DNA from: Candidatus Gallimonas merdae
GTDB lineage: Bacteria > Bacillota > Clostridia > Christensenellales > Borkfalkiaceae
Assembly: GCA_904419525.1 (NCBI GenBank)
Contig: CAJFRT010000001.1
Location: forward strand, 62,001 to 126,000
Direction of reading: 5' to 3'
Length of the DNA stretch: 64,000 nucleotides
This document shows, piece after piece, positions 1-10,055 of this stretch (the stretch's first letter is position 1; each line of letters begins with the position of its first letter). The position numbers were made by a program, and so were the translations under genes. The notes under the pieces were generated by a model. That model ran no database searches. It saw only the letters and a program-made list of their open reading frames with translations, and was not told where the DNA came from.

Positions 1-1383
1 CGCAGAAAGGCCTATCGCGTCATACGGCACGAACCTGATATATGCCGCGTTCGTTGAATCGCCCGACAGTACTACATTCGCGCCGCCGTACAATGTTCCC
101 GTCGGTTTCGTCTTATCGAGCGTGATCGTTACCGTAGAAGACTGATTGTTGGCGTAGTCCTTGCAATAAAAAGAATACGTCCCCTCGGTGGCGAGCTGCG
201 TTCCGCTTGCATATACCGTGTATGCGGAACTGCCCGGCATCTTCACATAGCAATCCGCAATGCCCGATCCGCTGTCGCTCGCCACATACCTGATATAGTC
301 CGCATTCGTATATGCGCCGCTCGACTTAGATACCGTGCCACCGTACAGCGTGCCCGTGGGGATACTGGCATCGAGATAGACTTTATATTCGTCCGATACG
401 TTCCCTGCCTTATCGGTCGCACGAAAATAATACCACCCGTTCGTGCCCGACAAATCCGTGCCGGACGTATAACTTGTCCAGGACGAGGAGCCCGGCTTTT
501 TCACTTCGTACTTAGATACGCCGTAAGTGTCCGTCGCCGTGTATTTGATGGAACTGTTCGCGTATCCGCCATTTGCGATCGTCGTACCGCTCGCGTTGGT
601 CACCTTTCCCGAAGGCTTGACCGTATCGAGATACACATTGACAGTATTGCTTGTCTGCCCTTTTACATCGGTAGCATAAAAATACCATTTGCCGTTGTTC
701 GAATCCGTGGCAGGAACTGTATACGAATCTGAGTAATACGTCGTATAACTGCTTGCATTCGGTTTCCTGTACTTGATATAGTCAAAATTCGCATCCGATG
801 CCGTATATACGATCTGCTTGTTCGTATACGTGCCGCTTGATATCGTAGTGCCGCCCGCTTTCAAACTGTTCGTCGGAGCGCTCTTATCCACCTCGAATTG
901 GAACGTATAGAAGTAGTAAGTGAAATCGACCAAAAAATTCGGCGCGTAACGGCAGGAATACTGCAATTCATATTTCCCGTCCGAAAGCGAACCGGAATAC
1001 AGCGTAATGTTTCCGTTCCCTGAGAGCGACTTGCTTGAATAGACCGAGCCGTTGCGTAAAAGTTGAAAGGTCATGTGCGCGCTTACTGCGCTCGGCTCTA
1101 CCGTGATGTGATATGTCGACCAGTCAAGCACACTGTTCTGCGACAGAGTTCCCGAACCGCTGCTGCTCGAACCATACATATAGACCTTGAAATTGCTCGG
1201 ACAGCCTGTTGTGACCGATGTTTCATTTGTCGTCCTGCCGCTCGTCAGATACTTCGGCGTTGTATACGTCAAAGCTGAAGCGTCCTGCACATTTATTCCG
1301 AACAGGCACATCCCCAATGCCAACAACAATACAGCGAAAAACACAGAAATCAAAATTAATCTTTTTTTGATGTCCTTATACAT
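1..1383 (-). CDS. Secreted protein with Ig-like repeats (partial, runs off left edge)
   Basis: An uninterrupted frame of 461 codons runs from ATG at 1383 to the window edge, so the C-terminus is missing. The first 38 residues form a signal peptide: a Lys/Arg-rich start, a long hydrophobic core, then an Ala-Ser-Ala cleavage region. From about residue 166 there are four units of 85-87 residues, beginning near 166, 253, 338 and 423. Each starts with a D-x-x-x-P-[ST] motif and ends in a Y-x-F-x-A/C-x-D beta-strand pattern, as in bacterial Ig-like surface domains. The protein is rich in Ser, Thr, Tyr and Gly. As the last visible gene of the transfer operon it may be a surface adhesin used in mating contact; that role is inferred. 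Confidence 0.85.
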   Translation of the reverse strand, partial: MYKDIKKRLILISVFFAVLLLALGMCLFGINVQDASALTYTTPKYLTSGRTTNETSVTTGCPSNFKVYMYGSSSSGSGTLSQNSVLDWSTYHITVEPSAVSAHMTFQLLRNGSVYSSKSLSGNGNITLYSGSLSDGKYELQYSCRYAPNFLVDFTYYFYTFQFEVDKSAPTNSLKAGGTTISSGTYTNKQIVYTASDANFDYIKYRKPNASSYTTYYSDSYTVPATDSNNGKWYFYATDVKGQTSNTVNVYLDTVKPSGKVTNASGTTIANGGYANSSIKYTATDTYGVSKYEVKKPGSSSWTSYTSGTDLSGTNGWYYFRATDKAGNVSDEYKVYLDASIPTGTLYGGTVSKSSGAYTNADYIRYVASDSGSGIADCYVKMPGSSAYTVYASGTQLATEGTYSFYCKDYANNQSSTVTITLDKTKPTGTLYGGANVVLSGDSTNAAYIRFVPYDAIGLSA

Positions 1384-1405
1384 AATTATTTCCTCCTTGA
1401 AAAAT

Positions 1406-2611
1406 TCAACGCGGCACGGAAATATGTGTGATCGCGCCCCAGATACGATTGCTTTCCCGGTTGATTCCGAGAATTCTTACCGTTACTCTTGCACCTCTCG
1501 GCGGCCTGCCGCGTTTGGGATAGCTACACAGACAGTCCACCCCACCGTCCAGCGCAACGAATACGCCGTTTGTGTCGACCATGCTGACCGTACCGACGTA
1601 GCGGTTGTCTACCGTATAGCGCTGCAGTGCCTTTTCATACGGATTCTCCGTTGCTTGCTTTACAGACGCCGATGCCTTGATATTGTTTCTGTCCGTCCTG
1701 TCAACATCGAGGACCCTCACGAGAATCCGCTGCCCCGGTCTGAAATAACCGGACGCGTCCATCATACGCTGGTAGCTGAGCTCTCGGAGCGGTATATAAA
1801 TTTCCAACCCGAACAAATCCACAAAGATGCCTGCGCGGATGACGGATACGACGCGCGCCTCGGCGCACTGTCCCGGATACAGAATGTGATTGCCGTCCCT
1901 GTCCGTGCCGAAGTAATACTGTTTTCTCTTTGCCTTCATTGCCTCAAGCCTGCTTGCAACGGCGACGTTTGCCTCCTGGTCGATCCCCTTGACGATATAG
2001 TCGACCTCAGCGCCCAGACGTTTCGTCAAAAGATAGTGAAAGACGTCGGCGGGCGACTGATCCCTGTAATCTTCGGGCGCCTCCACCGTCTGTTCTGCAG
2101 GAATGACGACTTTGAAGGCGCCGTGGTAGATGACTGCAAGCGACTGATTGTCGGAAGCGCGCTCAATCCCCTGGATAGTGCCCGAAAGGATCCTGCCTGT
2201 ACGCAGAGATTCAAGAAGATCGAGAAGGTCGTTCCTGTCCTTATCCTCCTGCGTTTCTACCGTCCTGTGCCCGTCAATGGACACGACCTGTACCCCTTGT
2301 GCGGCGCGTTTCCCGCCGGCTTTTTCCTGCTTCTCGGGCTCAGGTTCCGTTGTCTCCGAAACATCTTCCGACGTCTTCCTCTTGCGTTTAAGCTTGACCT
2401 CGGCCTGAGTCTCCTCAGCCTGCGCGGTTTTCTTCCGCCTTGTCGTCTTGACGGGGCGCTCTTCTGCTGCAGCGTTCGCGGGAGTTTCCTCCTGCATGGA
2501 GCTCTCTTCCGGCAGCTCAGGCTGTTCGATGCAAGTGTCCGCTTCAACTGCTTCCGGAACGTTGACCAATTCGCGTTCCTGTTCGGTCATCATTTCGATT
2601 TCATTGCTCAT
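1406..2611 (-). CDS. S1 RNA-binding-domain ICE protein
   Basis: 401 residues. ATG at 2611 is chosen because AAGGAG lies 9 nt upstream; a longer in-frame start at 2695 would overlap virD4. The first 130 residues are acidic and Lys/Glu-rich with low complexity, probably disordered. The C-terminal half contains S1-like oligonucleotide-binding repeats, for example the stretch around GQCAEARVVSVIRAGIFVDL and a later one around YVGTVSMVDTNGVFVAL. Proteins of this layout are common beside virD4 in clostridial ICEs. The function is not established; nucleic-acid binding is inferred from the fold. Confidence 0.75.
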   Translation of the reverse strand: MSNEIEMMTEQERELVNVPEAVEADTCIEQPELPEESSMQEETPANAAAEERPVKTTRRKKTAQAEETQAEVKLKRKRKTSEDVSETTEPEPEKQEKAGGKRAAQGVQVVSIDGHRTVETQEDKDRNDLLDLLESLRTGRILSGTIQGIERASDNQSLAVIYHGAFKVVIPAEQTVEAPEDYRDQSPADVFHYLLTKRLGAEVDYIVKGIDQEANVAVASRLEAMKAKRKQYYFGTDRDGNHILYPGQCAEARVVSVIRAGIFVDLFGLEIYIPLRELSYQRMMDASGYFRPGQRILVRVLDVDRTDRNNIKASASVKQATENPYEKALQRYTVDNRYVGTVSMVDTNGVFVALDGGVDCLCSYPKRGRPPRGARVTVRILGINRESNRIWGAITHISVPR

Positions 2612-2663
2612 AGTTACACACTCCTTTTTAATTTTTTGCCTTATATCGGCTAAGATTTCTATT

Positions 2664-4550
2664 TCAAAACTCACTCGGCGGCTTTGCCGAGCCATACAGT
2701 TTTTTGGCCTTTACAGCCGGATTTCCCTCCCGCTTCTCCTTCGCTGGGTTCTCTTCCTGCCGTTCGTCAGGCGTAGAATCGGTTGTATCGTAAACGCGTT
2801 CGGGATTATACGCAAAGACAGATGTCTTCCTGATTTTCCACGACAACGGATGTTTGGTATAATCGAATTTATTTAGTTTCAGGACATTGTAGCCGCGGAT
2901 GATGCACAGCAGTTCGTCATTCGGCATTCTAAGTACCTCGTCCGGCGTCAGAAGTTTGCGCCTGCCCTGTCCCTCGGTATGCCTGTACTGTGGGATGAGC
3001 TGCGCAACGGCTATCGTCTTTCGGACGGTCATCGTGGAATTCACCTCAATACTCATTTCGCCGCTGCGCTCGGAAAAATACTTCGCGCTGACGTCGTCCG
3101 TACAACCGAGCATGAGCTGCACATCGCAGTTGCCGACGATCTCCGCCCAGAGATTGTTCGGATACCTGTTCTGTAGCTGCCCGAGGCTCTGCACCGCAAG
3201 CATCACTCTGATATCGCGCGAACGGCAGACGCTTAAAGAGCGCGCAAAATCAGAACCGTCCGCCGAGCCGCCGATACGACCGACATTGTTGAACTCGTCG
3301 AGTACAAGATTGACAGGCACGGCGCACCTGCCGTTCTGCATGGAGTCTGCGTAGCGCGTGAGTTTGATAAACAGGAAAGAAAAAAACAACGACGACAAAA
3401 AGGTCATCGTTGTGTCCTGGTCGCTCAGTATAATGTAATACGCACACTTCTTCCGCCCCGGCATTGTAAGATCTATATCAGAGCTGCCGGTAATCGCCTG
3501 GACAGCCTTGTTCTGTAATACCTGTAACCTCGTACCCAGTCCCAGGATAATGCCTGACTTTACCGTATCGCTCGCCTGCGCAAACAGATTATACGGCGCA
3601 CGGGCGGGATGGTCGAGCGGTAATTTATCGAACAGAGCCGTCAGCTGAAACTCGGTATTCCGCGTCAACATCTGATACACGGCTGGAAGATGTTTTTGCC
3701 CCGGCTTTCTGGTTCTGTCCAAACCAACGTAAAGCACAAGCGCTTTCAAAAGGTTTCCCTCGCCGTTATCCCAGAAATGGTCGCCCTTCCCGGAACTTGT
3801 ATTTCCGATGATGACGTTGGTCAGCACCTGCGCCATGAGCGTATCCCCGCCGAGGTTAGACATGCAGTTCCAAGAATCGCCGTGTTCCGGGTTGACGAGG
3901 TTGAACACCTTCACCTCATATTCGGCGTCCCTGTACAGCTGCGCCGTATCCGCATACAACTCGCCCTTCGGGTCCGTAACGACGACGGATTCATTTTGCT
4001 TGAGTGCCTGGAACAGCGCGTTGCGTATGACTGCCCTCGACTTCATCGTGCCGGACGCGCCGAACACGGCGATGTGCCGGTTGAGTTTCGTGTCCTTCGG
4101 CAAGCACACGGTTTTTCCTTCGTACTCGCCGAGAATAACCCCCTGCGCCGTTTCCGGCGTCGATACTTCGAGCGTTTCCTTCATCTCCTTCGGCGTCATC
4201 CACGAGGCCGTGCCGTAAGCGCCCGATTTACTCTTTGCAAACCCGCGCGGATCACGTTCCTTACTGTCGAACCGATCGTGCAGTTTTACCACCGCAAAAA
4301 CCAATCCGGCAATTACGATTACTGCAGCCAGACTCTTCAGTCCGTCTACTGTAAATGCCTTGGAATAGCAAACCGCCGGATTCCAGTCTACAGGGCGAAT
4401 TGTTGTCCCGCCCGTCAGCCCTCCTTTTTCGTTCCATTCCGCATAGTTCGATATCACCTGGCCGAGTAACCCGCAAATATACAAAAGCGCAACGACGCCG
4501 AGTACCGCGCAGATTGCGATAATTATGATTTTCTTTTTATTTCTCTTCAA
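2664..4550 (-). CDS. virD4: VirD4/TraG-type conjugative coupling protein
   Basis: About 628 residues. It links the relaxosome to the secretion channel and energises DNA export at the membrane. There are two N-terminal membrane segments (IIIIAICAVLGVVALLYICG and a second near SLAAVIVIAGLVFAVVKL), a Walker A motif (AVFGASGTMKSRA), a VVVTDPKGELY motif and a Walker B-like VNLVLDEFNNVG. TTG at 4550 is preferred because AAAGGAGG lies 7 nt upstream; a TTG at 4568 is in frame. It overlaps the upstream gene by 14 nt, indicating translational coupling. The length is typical of the family. Confidence 0.93.
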   Translation of the reverse strand: MKRNKKKIIIIAICAVLGVVALLYICGLLGQVISNYAEWNEKGGLTGGTTIRPVDWNPAVCYSKAFTVDGLKSLAAVIVIAGLVFAVVKLHDRFDSKERDPRGFAKSKSGAYGTASWMTPKEMKETLEVSTPETAQGVILGEYEGKTVCLPKDTKLNRHIAVFGASGTMKSRAVIRNALFQALKQNESVVVTDPKGELYADTAQLYRDAEYEVKVFNLVNPEHGDSWNCMSNLGGDTLMAQVLTNVIIGNTSSGKGDHFWDNGEGNLLKALVLYVGLDRTRKPGQKHLPAVYQMLTRNTEFQLTALFDKLPLDHPARAPYNLFAQASDTVKSGIILGLGTRLQVLQNKAVQAITGSSDIDLTMPGRKKCAYYIILSDQDTTMTFLSSLFFSFLFIKLTRYADSMQNGRCAVPVNLVLDEFNNVGRIGGSADGSDFARSLSVCRSRDIRVMLAVQSLGQLQNRYPNNLWAEIVGNCDVQLMLGCTDDVSAKYFSERSGEMSIEVNSTMTVRKTIAVAQLIPQYRHTEGQGRRKLLTPDEVLRMPNDELLCIIRGYNVLKLNKFDYTKHPLSWKIRKTSVFAYNPERVYDTTDSTPDERQEENPAKEKREGNPAVKAKKLYGSAKPPSEF

Positions 4551-5691
4551 ACACCTCCCTCCTTTCAAGACCTATCGCCTCCTCTATCGCATCTCTTTCA
4601 ATGACGCTTAACCTGACTTTCTCCCCGAAGTACTCTTTCAAAAATTCTATCTGCTCCCCAAAACAAATCACCTCCGTTTCCACGCGCATGTTTGATATCG
4701 CTTCCTTAAACCTGATGAGCCTTGCGATGTCCCCGTCCAGATGCGAAAGGATATATCTCCCGTCGACACATGCGTCGTATTCGAAGACGCCGCGGTCAAA
4801 CGAGCGGGATTCCCGCTCAAACAATGCGTCCAGGATTTTCTCCCTCCAATCGGGAACCGTAAACAAATCAAGCTGCCGGACTCCGGCTGCGCTCAGCGGA
4901 ACGAAGAAAATATGCCGGTAAATGGCATCAAACCGCATTTCCAGCCGATGGTTCCGCTCCGTTTCATTGAGCGTTGCCAAAGCGACGTCGTATGACTCAC
5001 CGAACAAAATCGCCGAATCGACTGTTCCGATCCCCGCGTTCAGACGGCATGTTTCGATGAGGCTGTGCAGCGATTTGAATTCACCCATGCCGCACCACTT
5101 CATTGCCGCACCCCGCGTATTATACACGGCATAGCACGCTCCGCCGGCAAACGCTGCGCCGGCGATGCGCGTGAATATCGTCTTGCTCATCTCCGCACTA
5201 CCCACTCGCTTGAGCGCCTTGCCTGCATAAAACGATGGCGTTTGCGGAACTATGTGCAGCATCCTGTCGTTTTGCAATTCAGGAAGAAGATACTGACGGA
5301 ACTCAAACCCTGCGTTCATGAACATTGCAGCCGTTTCGGCTACGCGGTGATTGCGCTCGCGATGCGCTGCATCGCCGGGGAACTTATGCGACCAGAACGT
5401 ATTCAGGTAATACTCTTCAGCATTCAGCCAGGACAATATAGGGATTGCCCCCTTATACAGTCTTATCGTTTTGGACGCACCTTTTCCGGCGACGTTCAAA
5501 ACTTTGGCAGGAGTGAAATCCTGATTTGTCTGTTGGTTTCGTATGGTCTGTCTTTCAGTCAACTTACGAACGAGTTCTTTGTACATCCTTTCGTTTCCCA
5601 AAATATACAACGAATGTACCGGGTACTCCCCTGCAACGGAAAGTACGGAAATGAGTCTGTGTATCTGACTGCCCGCGCGGAAATGTATCAT
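4537..5691 (-). CDS. ICE protein with N-terminal winged-helix-like region
   Basis: 384 residues. The start has AGGTGA about 7 nt upstream. The first 95 residues (helices around IHRLISVLSVAGEYPVHSLYI followed by a basic segment and a beta-hairpin-like stretch) resemble a winged helix of the replication-relaxation type often found beside coupling proteins. The rest is not recognised. Its position directly before virD4 suggests a role in DNA processing or relaxosome assembly, which is inference only. Confidence 0.6.
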   Translation of the reverse strand: MIHFRAGSQIHRLISVLSVAGEYPVHSLYILGNERMYKELVRKLTERQTIRNQQTNQDFTPAKVLNVAGKGASKTIRLYKGAIPILSWLNAEEYYLNTFWSHKFPGDAAHRERNHRVAETAAMFMNAGFEFRQYLLPELQNDRMLHIVPQTPSFYAGKALKRVGSAEMSKTIFTRIAGAAFAGGACYAVYNTRGAAMKWCGMGEFKSLHSLIETCRLNAGIGTVDSAILFGESYDVALATLNETERNHRLEMRFDAIYRHIFFVPLSAAGVRQLDLFTVPDWREKILDALFERESRSFDRGVFEYDACVDGRYILSHLDGDIARLIRFKEAISNMRVETEVICFGEQIEFLKEYFGEKVRLSVIERDAIEEAIGLERREVFEEK

Positions 5692-5849
5692 TGCGGCTCA
5701 CCTATGTGTGGAAGAATTTTTTGCGACAGGATGACTGCTCTCTTTGTCGGAATTTCCCGTCAAAAATCGGCCCCAGACCGACTCTATAGGGATTTTTCTG
5801 CGGCGAGAAAAACAGGTGCATTTTTTTGAGGTCATGAACCTGCAAATTT

Positions 5850-6554
5850 TTACACCTCTTTCCCGACCGTTTCAGGCACTGTTTCATATAGCGCAACCCC
5901 CTTATCCGGCATATCCGGCTCTGCCGCAAGCCATGCTTTAAACTCCTGTTCGGGCACGACGTAGACCTCCGTTCGCTCTGCATTCCCTTCCGCGCTGCAA
6001 TAGAAATGCGAGCAGCAATCGGGGCCGTCGTCCGGCATAACGTACATGGCGACGATGTCCGAAACCATGTTGATTTCGATATTGTCATGGTCGCGCTTCC
6101 TGCGCTCCGGACGTCTCACGTCATAAACGTGGCGGTATATGAGTACGCAGTTTTCATAGTTCTTCGGCTCACGGGCAATAAAAAAATCCCGCATCGCGGG
6201 ATAGAGAATTGCGCGGATATAATCAGCCGAACCCTCTTCTTTTTTTGGCAGCAGCAACGGAAGCCTCACAGAAAACCACCCTTCCTCGGTATAGCCGATA
6301 CAGATAGGCACGGTACTTTTGATACACTCTTCCACTGCCGGTTTCGCGGACGGCGCGCCCGTGTATGCGGGCAGTGAGCGCGTCAGAAGAACTGCTTGCT
6401 CGGAGAGCCTTTCCAAATCAAAAGCCTTGTCGAAGGCATCTTCGAGATGTCCTACTTCATAGTACATTCGAACTTCCGAAGATACCGACTTCATCTGGCT
6501 AAGTTTAAGGTCGAGCTTGTTCAACGCTTTTGTAAACTGATTGCTTTTATACAT
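5850..6554 (-). CDS. ICE accessory protein, DUF6100-like
   Basis: 234 residues, soluble, with no signal peptide or membrane segment. The N-terminal 60 residues are helical; the remainder is mixed alpha/beta with a Cys-rich patch (DGPDCCSHFYC). It resembles small conserved proteins found between virB4 and virD4 in Tn1549-like elements (DUF6100 by recall, not searched). It overlaps the upstream gene by 8 nt. The function is unknown. Confidence 0.6.
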   Translation of the reverse strand: MYKSNQFTKALNKLDLKLSQMKSVSSEVRMYYEVGHLEDAFDKAFDLERLSEQAVLLTRSLPAYTGAPSAKPAVEECIKSTVPICIGYTEEGWFSVRLPLLLPKKEEGSADYIRAILYPAMRDFFIAREPKNYENCVLIYRHVYDVRRPERRKRDHDNIEINMVSDIVAMYVMPDDGPDCCSHFYCSAEGNAERTEVYVVPEQEFKAWLAAEPDMPDKGVALYETVPETVGKEV

Positions 6555-7077
6555 GGTTGATTTTCCCCTCCGAATAAAAAGTTACTTCCGGCTCCTCGTC
6601 GCCGCAAAATTCAACCGTTGCAAACAGACATTGCGCCTTTGGCAACTTGATTTGCGACGCCATGGAAATGACCGGGAGCACGATAATATATTTCAAGTCA
6701 TTTTCCGGCTGCAGAAGCCGCAGCAGATTTTCTTCCCCTTCGTATATCACGACGATCTCATAGCCGACATTTTCCTTCAAAAAGAACACCTGCGACGGAT
6801 ATACGGCGGGATAGTGCGCCATAGGATCCACGCGGTCGATAAACTTCAGCAGCACCCATAAGGCGATGATCGTCCTTTGGTCGGGCTGACACATCGCGTC
6901 GAGCCCGATGTAAAACCCGCCCCCGACATCTTCAATACAGAATTGTTTTTTCAGATTGCGTATGATTTTCTCTGCCGTCTGTTTGGGCTTTTGCAGCATG
7001 CGGATCACTTGCGTGCGGGGCAAGCATCCATATTGCGAAAGCCATTTGACAACATATTGTTCTTCGCGCAAAAGCAC
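6547..7077 (-). CDS. ICE accessory protein, DUF5697-like
   Basis: 176 residues beginning with GTG at 7077, with a strong AAGGAGGTGA site upstream. The N-terminus (LREEQYVVKWLSQYGCLPRT followed by a basic helix) looks like a winged-helix DNA-binding domain. The family is common in clostridial ICEs (DUF5697 by recall). It may be a small regulator of the transfer genes, but no function is demonstrated. Confidence 0.6.
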   Translation of the reverse strand: MLLREEQYVVKWLSQYGCLPRTQVIRMLQKPKQTAEKIIRNLKKQFCIEDVGGGFYIGLDAMCQPDQRTIIALWVLLKFIDRVDPMAHYPAVYPSQVFFLKENVGYEIVVIYEGEENLLRLLQPENDLKYIIVLPVISMASQIKLPKAQCLFATVEFCGDEEPEVTFYSEGKINHV

Positions 7078-7106
7078 CTTACATCACCTCCTTTTCCCAT
7101 CTTTCG

Positions 7107-7578
7107 TCACAGCCCGCACCATCCGATAATCTTGCTCGCGGCGTTCATGTACCACCGCCTGTCCGCTATGTAATCGAGGTCAAGCTCCGCCGTGTGTTCA
7201 CGTTCGATGCCGAACCTGTAAAGAAGACTATGCAGCCTGAACTCACCGTACAGTTCCGTCTTCGGGCGCGTCTGTATCCCCCGCGTTTCCCAAACATAGT
7301 CCTCTACGAAACATACGACGGACAGCATTGTGCCCCTGTCCGTGGCCTTATATGAATCTGGAATCCGAACCGAATCGCTTCCGAAAAAATAAGACAACCG
7401 AATTTTCGTCGGCAATATTCAGGCACACTTGATTTTCGGAATTCGCGGTTCGGTATTCAATCTGAGACGTCTCGTTGATGCTCCTGTTGTTCAGGCAGGT
7501 GCCAACCAGACAAATTACGCTCAAAAGAGCGAACAGCAGATTGATGATGATAAGCACAACGATCCAACGCTTTTTCAT
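7107..7578 (-). pseudogene. Membrane-anchored ICE protein split by a frameshift at a six-T run
   Basis: Two overlapping frames appear to be one gene. The first, from ATG at 7578, gives an N-terminal membrane anchor (VVLIIINLLFALLSVICLVG) and stops at 7348. The second covers 7415 to 7107 in another frame and continues as a soluble domain. Removing one T from the run of six at 7384-7389 (A in the plus strand) joins them into a protein of about 155 residues. The ATG overlaps the virB4 stop (ATGA). It could be a real frameshift mutation, programmed slippage on the homopolymer, or a sequencing/assembly error. It may also be two separate small genes. Confidence 0.55.
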
Positions 7579-10055
7579 GCTTCCCCCGCCTCCGCCCGCT
7601 TTTTCTGCATCTCGAGCAACGTTTCCAGTTCTTTCCGGTCTGTGGTTATCAGCTCCTTTTCTTCCTCAGACGCTTTTATCACGACGGGAACCTTGTTATT
7701 ATTCGCGCAGACGAGCGCTTCTCCGCGGTCGAACCGCGTGATTGCCCGAATCTCCGTCTTTGTCAGTTTCAGAACGTCCTGCACATACTTCGCTTCATCC
7801 TGCTCAAGGCTGAGAATAATTTTCCCTTGGCTGCTGTTCAGGATCGCACGACCGTATTTCCCGTCGTCCAGCCCGAAAAAATCGGATAAGTCCTGCGTAG
7901 CGGCGATCGCTGCGCCTCCGTAGCCGCGAATCGTCTTAAAGATATTCAGGCAAAACTCTGCCGCCATCACATTAGAAGATGCGCCGACGAGTTTCCATAT
8001 CTCGTCGATAAACACGGCTTTCTTCTTTGTCCTGTCTGACTTGATATTGTCCCATACATAATCAAGTGCGATCATCATTCCGACCGGCAGTAGTTTGCCG
8101 GTCAACTCCGACAGATCCAAAACAATGTACTTGTTACTTAAGTCCACATTCGTCTGCCGGTTGAACGACTGAGCAGAACCGCTTACGAACCTTTTCAGCA
8201 CGACGCCGATTCTGTATGCCGCATGATTTTCTTTCAGCCGCTCCAGCAAATCACCGAGAACGGGCATCTTCTTCAACTTCGGCGGCTGTGTGCTTTCATC
8301 CTCATAAATCGAGGGGTTTTCGTGCGTTATCCCGAAATCGGCATATGTCTTTATCAGCGCTTCGTCCAAAAGTTGCTCCTCTTCGTAAGTCATGTCCGGC
8401 ATCAGCAGTGAGAAGAACACCATCAACTGCTGTATCTTGCGCGCCAGCAACGATTCGCGCTCGGAATAATCCACCTCGTCGATTAACTGCATTTCAGGCG
8501 AAATCGTGTGCCGTATTTCCATAATGTTGATGCAATGCGGCGAACCGGGAGCAAGCGAGATGTAACTTCCACCGATATGATTACACGCTCTGCGGAACTC
8601 ATGACCCTTGATCGGGGCAATAATGAAACATTGTATGTTTCTGATCCGCATGCGCAATGCAAGGAGCTGCAATGTAAACGTCTTGCCCGCACCGCTGGTA
8701 CCTATTAAATTGAGATTGGCGTTCTTGTTCTTCTTTGTGTTGAACAGGTCGATGATGCACAGCGAGCTGTTGTGTTGGTTGACGCCGAGCAACACGCCCG
8801 AATCGTCGGACATTTCATAGCTCGTAAACATATATGCAGAGGCCGCGCCACTTGTCAGAACATTGCGCTTTGCTCTCTTCTCGATCGTAGAATCAATATC
8901 CAAAAAAGGCATGATACTGCGCAGGGCGCTCTCTTGGCGGAACTTACATTCAGACAAATATATATCCATCGATTTGAGCATATCGATGATCTGCTGCTTT
9001 CGCCAAATGAGCTCGTTGTATGTCTTGGCGCTGACGGTGATCAGCACGGACATATAAAAGAGATCCTCATTGTTGTTTGCAATCGCCTGTTTGATGTAAT
9101 ACCCTGCCTGGATCGAATTGGTCAGTTGCTCATAATCCGTACTCGTATCCTGCTTTTCTTTGAGTTTCGTTCGGTTTAACCGTATCTTCTGTGCAACTTT
9201 ATCGACGGTTTTGCCCCTGTCTTCACGGCGGAGATAGATATCGACATCGATACCCTCGCCCGCATTGACGATCGAGGAAATCCAGCCCGCGCGGACGCGC
9301 CCCGGATAGCCGTCGCCTCGGATATGCATGACGGTAAAATACCTACCGTCCATTATGAAATATCCGGCGTGCGTAAAGTCGATCCCTCGCGGTGAAATGA
9401 GGTTTGAAACGGGTATTTCGGGGATACGATCGACGCCGAGCGTCAACCCTTTGGCAATCATTGTATCGATTACAATTTTTTCCACGCGCGCGGTAAACGG
9501 TTCCTCTGTGCAGGAACGGCGGTTGAAAAAGGCATACAACATCTCTGCCGCCGCTTCATCAGGATTGTCGGGTTGAATGACTTCGTTGCCGCACAGCGAT
9601 AAATATGCCCTTGCATTCTGTTCAACCGTCTGCATGGCGCTGTATATCTTGCGCTCTTCGTCAAATGCATTCCGCGCCTCATACTGAAAAATAAGAAAGA
9701 AGCGCCGCGTGAGCGCTTCCCTGCTTCCGACATCTTTGATAAGACCGATGTATCCTTCCCCAAGCTGTCTGCAATGCGGATCCCGCTCCCTTTCGATCTC
9801 ATCACGCAGGGCGCGTATGTGTCTGTCCGTATCCGCTCTTCTTGTAATACTCTTGAACTGCATCCGCATCGGCGAGATTTTCAGCCAGCCGGCAAACGAA
9901 TAGATGATACCGAGCTGCTCTTCGCTTGAACGAAGCATGAAATTTATCGGCTCGATTTCGAGGATTTTGATATATCTCCCGTCCGTCAGCCTTATCACGC
10001 CGTTTTTGATATTTTTGACGGGAATGAAGTCCTGGATATACTTAGCTTTTTTCAT
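7575..10055 (-). CDS. virB4: VirB4/TraE-like conjugation ATPase
   Basis: 826 residues from ATG at 10055 (GGGGGTG just upstream; a TTG at 10067 is in frame). It powers assembly and operation of the type IV secretion channel at the inner face of the membrane. Walker A GTSGAGKT lies at about residue 452 and Walker B VFIDEIW at about 680, with a VirB4-type N-domain before them. It overlaps prgI by 14 nt and the following small gene by 4 nt, so the cluster is one operon. Length and motifs are normal. Confidence 0.95.
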   Translation of the reverse strand: MKKAKYIQDFIPVKNIKNGVIRLTDGRYIKILEIEPINFMLRSSEEQLGIIYSFAGWLKISPMRMQFKSITRRADTDRHIRALRDEIERERDPHCRQLGEGYIGLIKDVGSREALTRRFFLIFQYEARNAFDEERKIYSAMQTVEQNARAYLSLCGNEVIQPDNPDEAAAEMLYAFFNRRSCTEEPFTARVEKIVIDTMIAKGLTLGVDRIPEIPVSNLISPRGIDFTHAGYFIMDGRYFTVMHIRGDGYPGRVRAGWISSIVNAGEGIDVDIYLRREDRGKTVDKVAQKIRLNRTKLKEKQDTSTDYEQLTNSIQAGYYIKQAIANNNEDLFYMSVLITVSAKTYNELIWRKQQIIDMLKSMDIYLSECKFRQESALRSIMPFLDIDSTIEKRAKRNVLTSGAASAYMFTSYEMSDDSGVLLGVNQHNSSLCIIDLFNTKKNKNANLNLIGTSGAGKTFTLQLLALRMRIRNIQCFIIAPIKGHEFRRACNHIGGSYISLAPGSPHCINIMEIRHTISPEMQLIDEVDYSERESLLARKIQQLMVFFSLLMPDMTYEEEQLLDEALIKTYADFGITHENPSIYEDESTQPPKLKKMPVLGDLLERLKENHAAYRIGVVLKRFVSGSAQSFNRQTNVDLSNKYIVLDLSELTGKLLPVGMMIALDYVWDNIKSDRTKKKAVFIDEIWKLVGASSNVMAAEFCLNIFKTIRGYGGAAIAATQDLSDFFGLDDGKYGRAILNSSQGKIILSLEQDEAKYVQDVLKLTKTEIRAITRFDRGEALVCANNNKVPVVIKASEEEKELITTDRKELETLLEMQKKRAEAGEA

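Noticed and set aside
5692..5849. oriT in the gap between ICE genes
   Set aside because: Only a short hairpin is seen; there is no convincing nick-site motif and the relaxase is not in the window for comparison.
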